From: Candidatus Uhrbacteria bacterium
GTDB taxonomy: Bacteria; Patescibacteriota; Patescibacteriia; UBA9934
DNA length: 20,618 bases
Reading direction: 5' to 3'
Assembly (NCBI GenBank): GCA_903891735.1
Contig: CAITFQ010000078.1
Span: 1-20,618, forward strand
Shown here: one piece after another, positions 19,732 to 20,618 of the stretch
Layout: each line of letters opens with the position of its first letter
How positions within the stretch are numbered: the first letter of the stretch is position 1
The notes under the pieces: generated by a model
What the model saw: only the letters and a program-made list of their open reading frames with translations
The model's database searches: none
What the model was told of the DNA's origin: nothing
Position numbers and translations under genes: made by a program

Positions 19732-20517
19732 ATGCGCAACTTCACGAACCTGTTCCTTTCCCTCGGCCTCACCCTGTCCCTGTCCGCCTGCGGCAACCCC
19801 GCTGACGACAGCAACACCCAGGTGACCACGGACGACACCTCCGCCTGCCAGGACGGCGCCAAGTGCGTCGACGACACCGGCGATCCGCCTCAAGGCAGCG
19901 CCAGCGTCATGCTGGACGTCTACCAGTTGGCGGACATCATCAGCCTGCCCATCACGTTGACCGGCCAGGACGTCTTCACCCTCACCTCCCACGAGGCGGC
20001 TGAAGTCCCTGCCCCGGACGACTACGTAGCCAGCGTCGGTGACGACAGCCTGTCCGGCCAGTTCGGCTTCCCCGTCTACCTGGACGAAAACGGTCTCTAC
20101 TGGGCCGCCACGCCGCTCGACCTCGGCACCGTCGCCGACGGCAGCACCGTGGCCGACAGCTTGGACCTGTTCGAGCTCTTCGAGCCCGGCCAGTACAGCT
20201 GCACCCACAGCTGGTGGGACTACAGCGCCGACGCCCCGGACCACAAGGGCACCCAGCGTGGCAAGGATGTGGCCCTGCAAGACCAGCAGATCTCCGTCGA
20301 CCAGGACGGCATCGTGCAGGCCGAGCACGGCTCCACCAGCCTCGACGTGACCAACGACAACGGTGACGACGTCTACGTGGTCGGCAACGGCCTGGCTATC
20401 CAGGACGACAACGGCTACGCCATCGTCCTCAACTCCAGCCTCAGCCCAGACGGCTTCTGGCTGTCGGTCGAGAACAGCGCCGTTCCGATCGTCGATGATA
20501 TCACCTGTCAGCTGTGA
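19732..20517 (+). CDS. GC-rich lipoprotein of unknown function, 261 aa
   Basis: The ATG at 19732 is preceded by GGAG at good spacing and starts a clear lipoprotein signal: MRNF, a hydrophobic run, then lipobox LSAC with Cys20. The mature protein is strikingly acidic (many Asp) and starts with a low-complexity linker carrying CQDGAKC (about 39-45). A beta-rich domain with Trp and Tyr pairs (HSWWDYSAD) follows, and it ends in CQL. I recognise no domain. Style and composition resemble lipoproteins of high-GC, complex-envelope bacteria such as Myxococcota, but that is an impression. GC reaches about 78% in one counted 60-base line, against about 37% in the adjoining operon. It has its own promoter and terminator. 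The minus-strand 282-aa ORF here is an artefact of GC content. Confidence 0.85.
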   Translation: MRNFTNLFLSLGLTLSLSACGNPADDSNTQVTTDDTSACQDGAKCVDDTGDPPQGSASVMLDVYQLADIISLPITLTGQDVFTLTSHEAAEVPAPDDYVASVGDDSLSGQFGFPVYLDENGLYWAATPLDLGTVADGSTVADSLDLFELFEPGQYSCTHSWWDYSADAPDHKGTQRGKDVALQDQQISVDQDGIVQAEHGSTSLDVTNDNGDDVYVVGNGLAIQDDNGYAIVLNSSLSPDGFWLSVENSAVPIVDDITCQL

Positions 20518-20545
20518 CCTGTCTTCCTGAACAAGACCAGGAGTC

Positions 20546-20580
20546 AACCCTCAATTCGTGGAGAGCGGATTGAGGGTTTT
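20546..20580 (+). terminator. Rho-independent terminator of the terminal lipoprotein gene
   Basis: A 10-bp stem (20546-20555, AACCCTCAAT, with 20569-20578, ATTGAGGGTT) around a 13-base loop ends in TTTT. It starts 28 bases after the stop codon. Confidence 0.88.
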
Positions 20581-20618
20581 CCTATTCAGCGCAAAAACTG
20601 CCAAACACTTAATAAATA

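Noticed and set aside
19699..20547. 282-aa minus-strand ORF opposite the terminal lipoprotein gene
   Set aside because: Low-complexity Val/Gly/Ala sequence with no start signal. The plus-strand gene has promoter, GGAG site, lipobox and terminator.
1..20618. CRISPR array or cas genes
   Set aside because: No evenly spaced direct repeats were seen; the only dispersed repeat has three copies thousands of bases apart.

Overview
The window most likely comes from a Candidate Phyla Radiation (Patescibacteria) bacterium or a similar reduced, single-membrane organism. The main reason is a cluster encoding a PrgI-family protein, a TraC-like protein, a VirB4 ATPase, a VirB6-like membrane protein and a VirB8-like protein, packed head to tail with little Shine-Dalgarno signal. 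TGA is used as a normal stop (for example at 4239 and 18815), so this is genetic code 11 and not the TGA=Gly code of Gracilibacteria/Absconditabacteria. The phylum call is an inference from gene content, not from a marker tree.

Layout. 1-588: 3' part of a cysteine-rich, probably exported protein. 641-1924 (+): radA, facing recG (2054-4126, -). Between the two 3' ends sits a ~128-nt nested inverted-repeat element. 4239-4955: two small genes, divergently transcribed. 4971-6154: two serine tRNAs (-), a small membrane protein gene (+) and an arginine tRNA (+), with clear hairpin terminators. 6199-15608 (-): comF, virB8-like, virB4, traC-like, prgI, a 616-aa unknown and virB6-like. 15805-17550 (-): a GC-rich M23-peptidase lipoprotein gene with its own terminator. 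17575-18032: a gene-poor stretch with hairpins. 18037-19537 (-): an AT-rich operon of a zeta-toxin-like P-loop kinase, a 60-aa protein and a 184-aa duplicated-domain protein. 19732-20517 (+): a very GC-rich lipoprotein gene with promoter and terminator.

How it fits together. The T4SS-type genes supply the parts of a monoderm minimal channel: the VirB3-like PrgI, VirB4, VirB6, VirB8 and a VirB1-like wall hydrolase role that the M23 lipoprotein could fill. No relaxase or coupling protein is visible. ComF, RadA and RecG, all linked to DNA uptake or recombination, lie beside it. A DNA-import machine is an attractive hypothesis, but nothing in the sequence proves it.

The most unusual signal is the pair of ~125-nt elements at 1926-2053 and 7473-7597. 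They share short conserved core motifs, while the paired arms differ in ways that largely preserve base pairing, which suggests a folded RNA or a hairpin-type mobile element. A second, unrelated ~120-nt nested hairpin lies just upstream of prgI. A ~28-nt dispersed repeat occurs three times. Base composition swings sharply between genes (roughly 35-40% to above 70% GC in lines I counted), suggesting a patchwork of acquired pieces.
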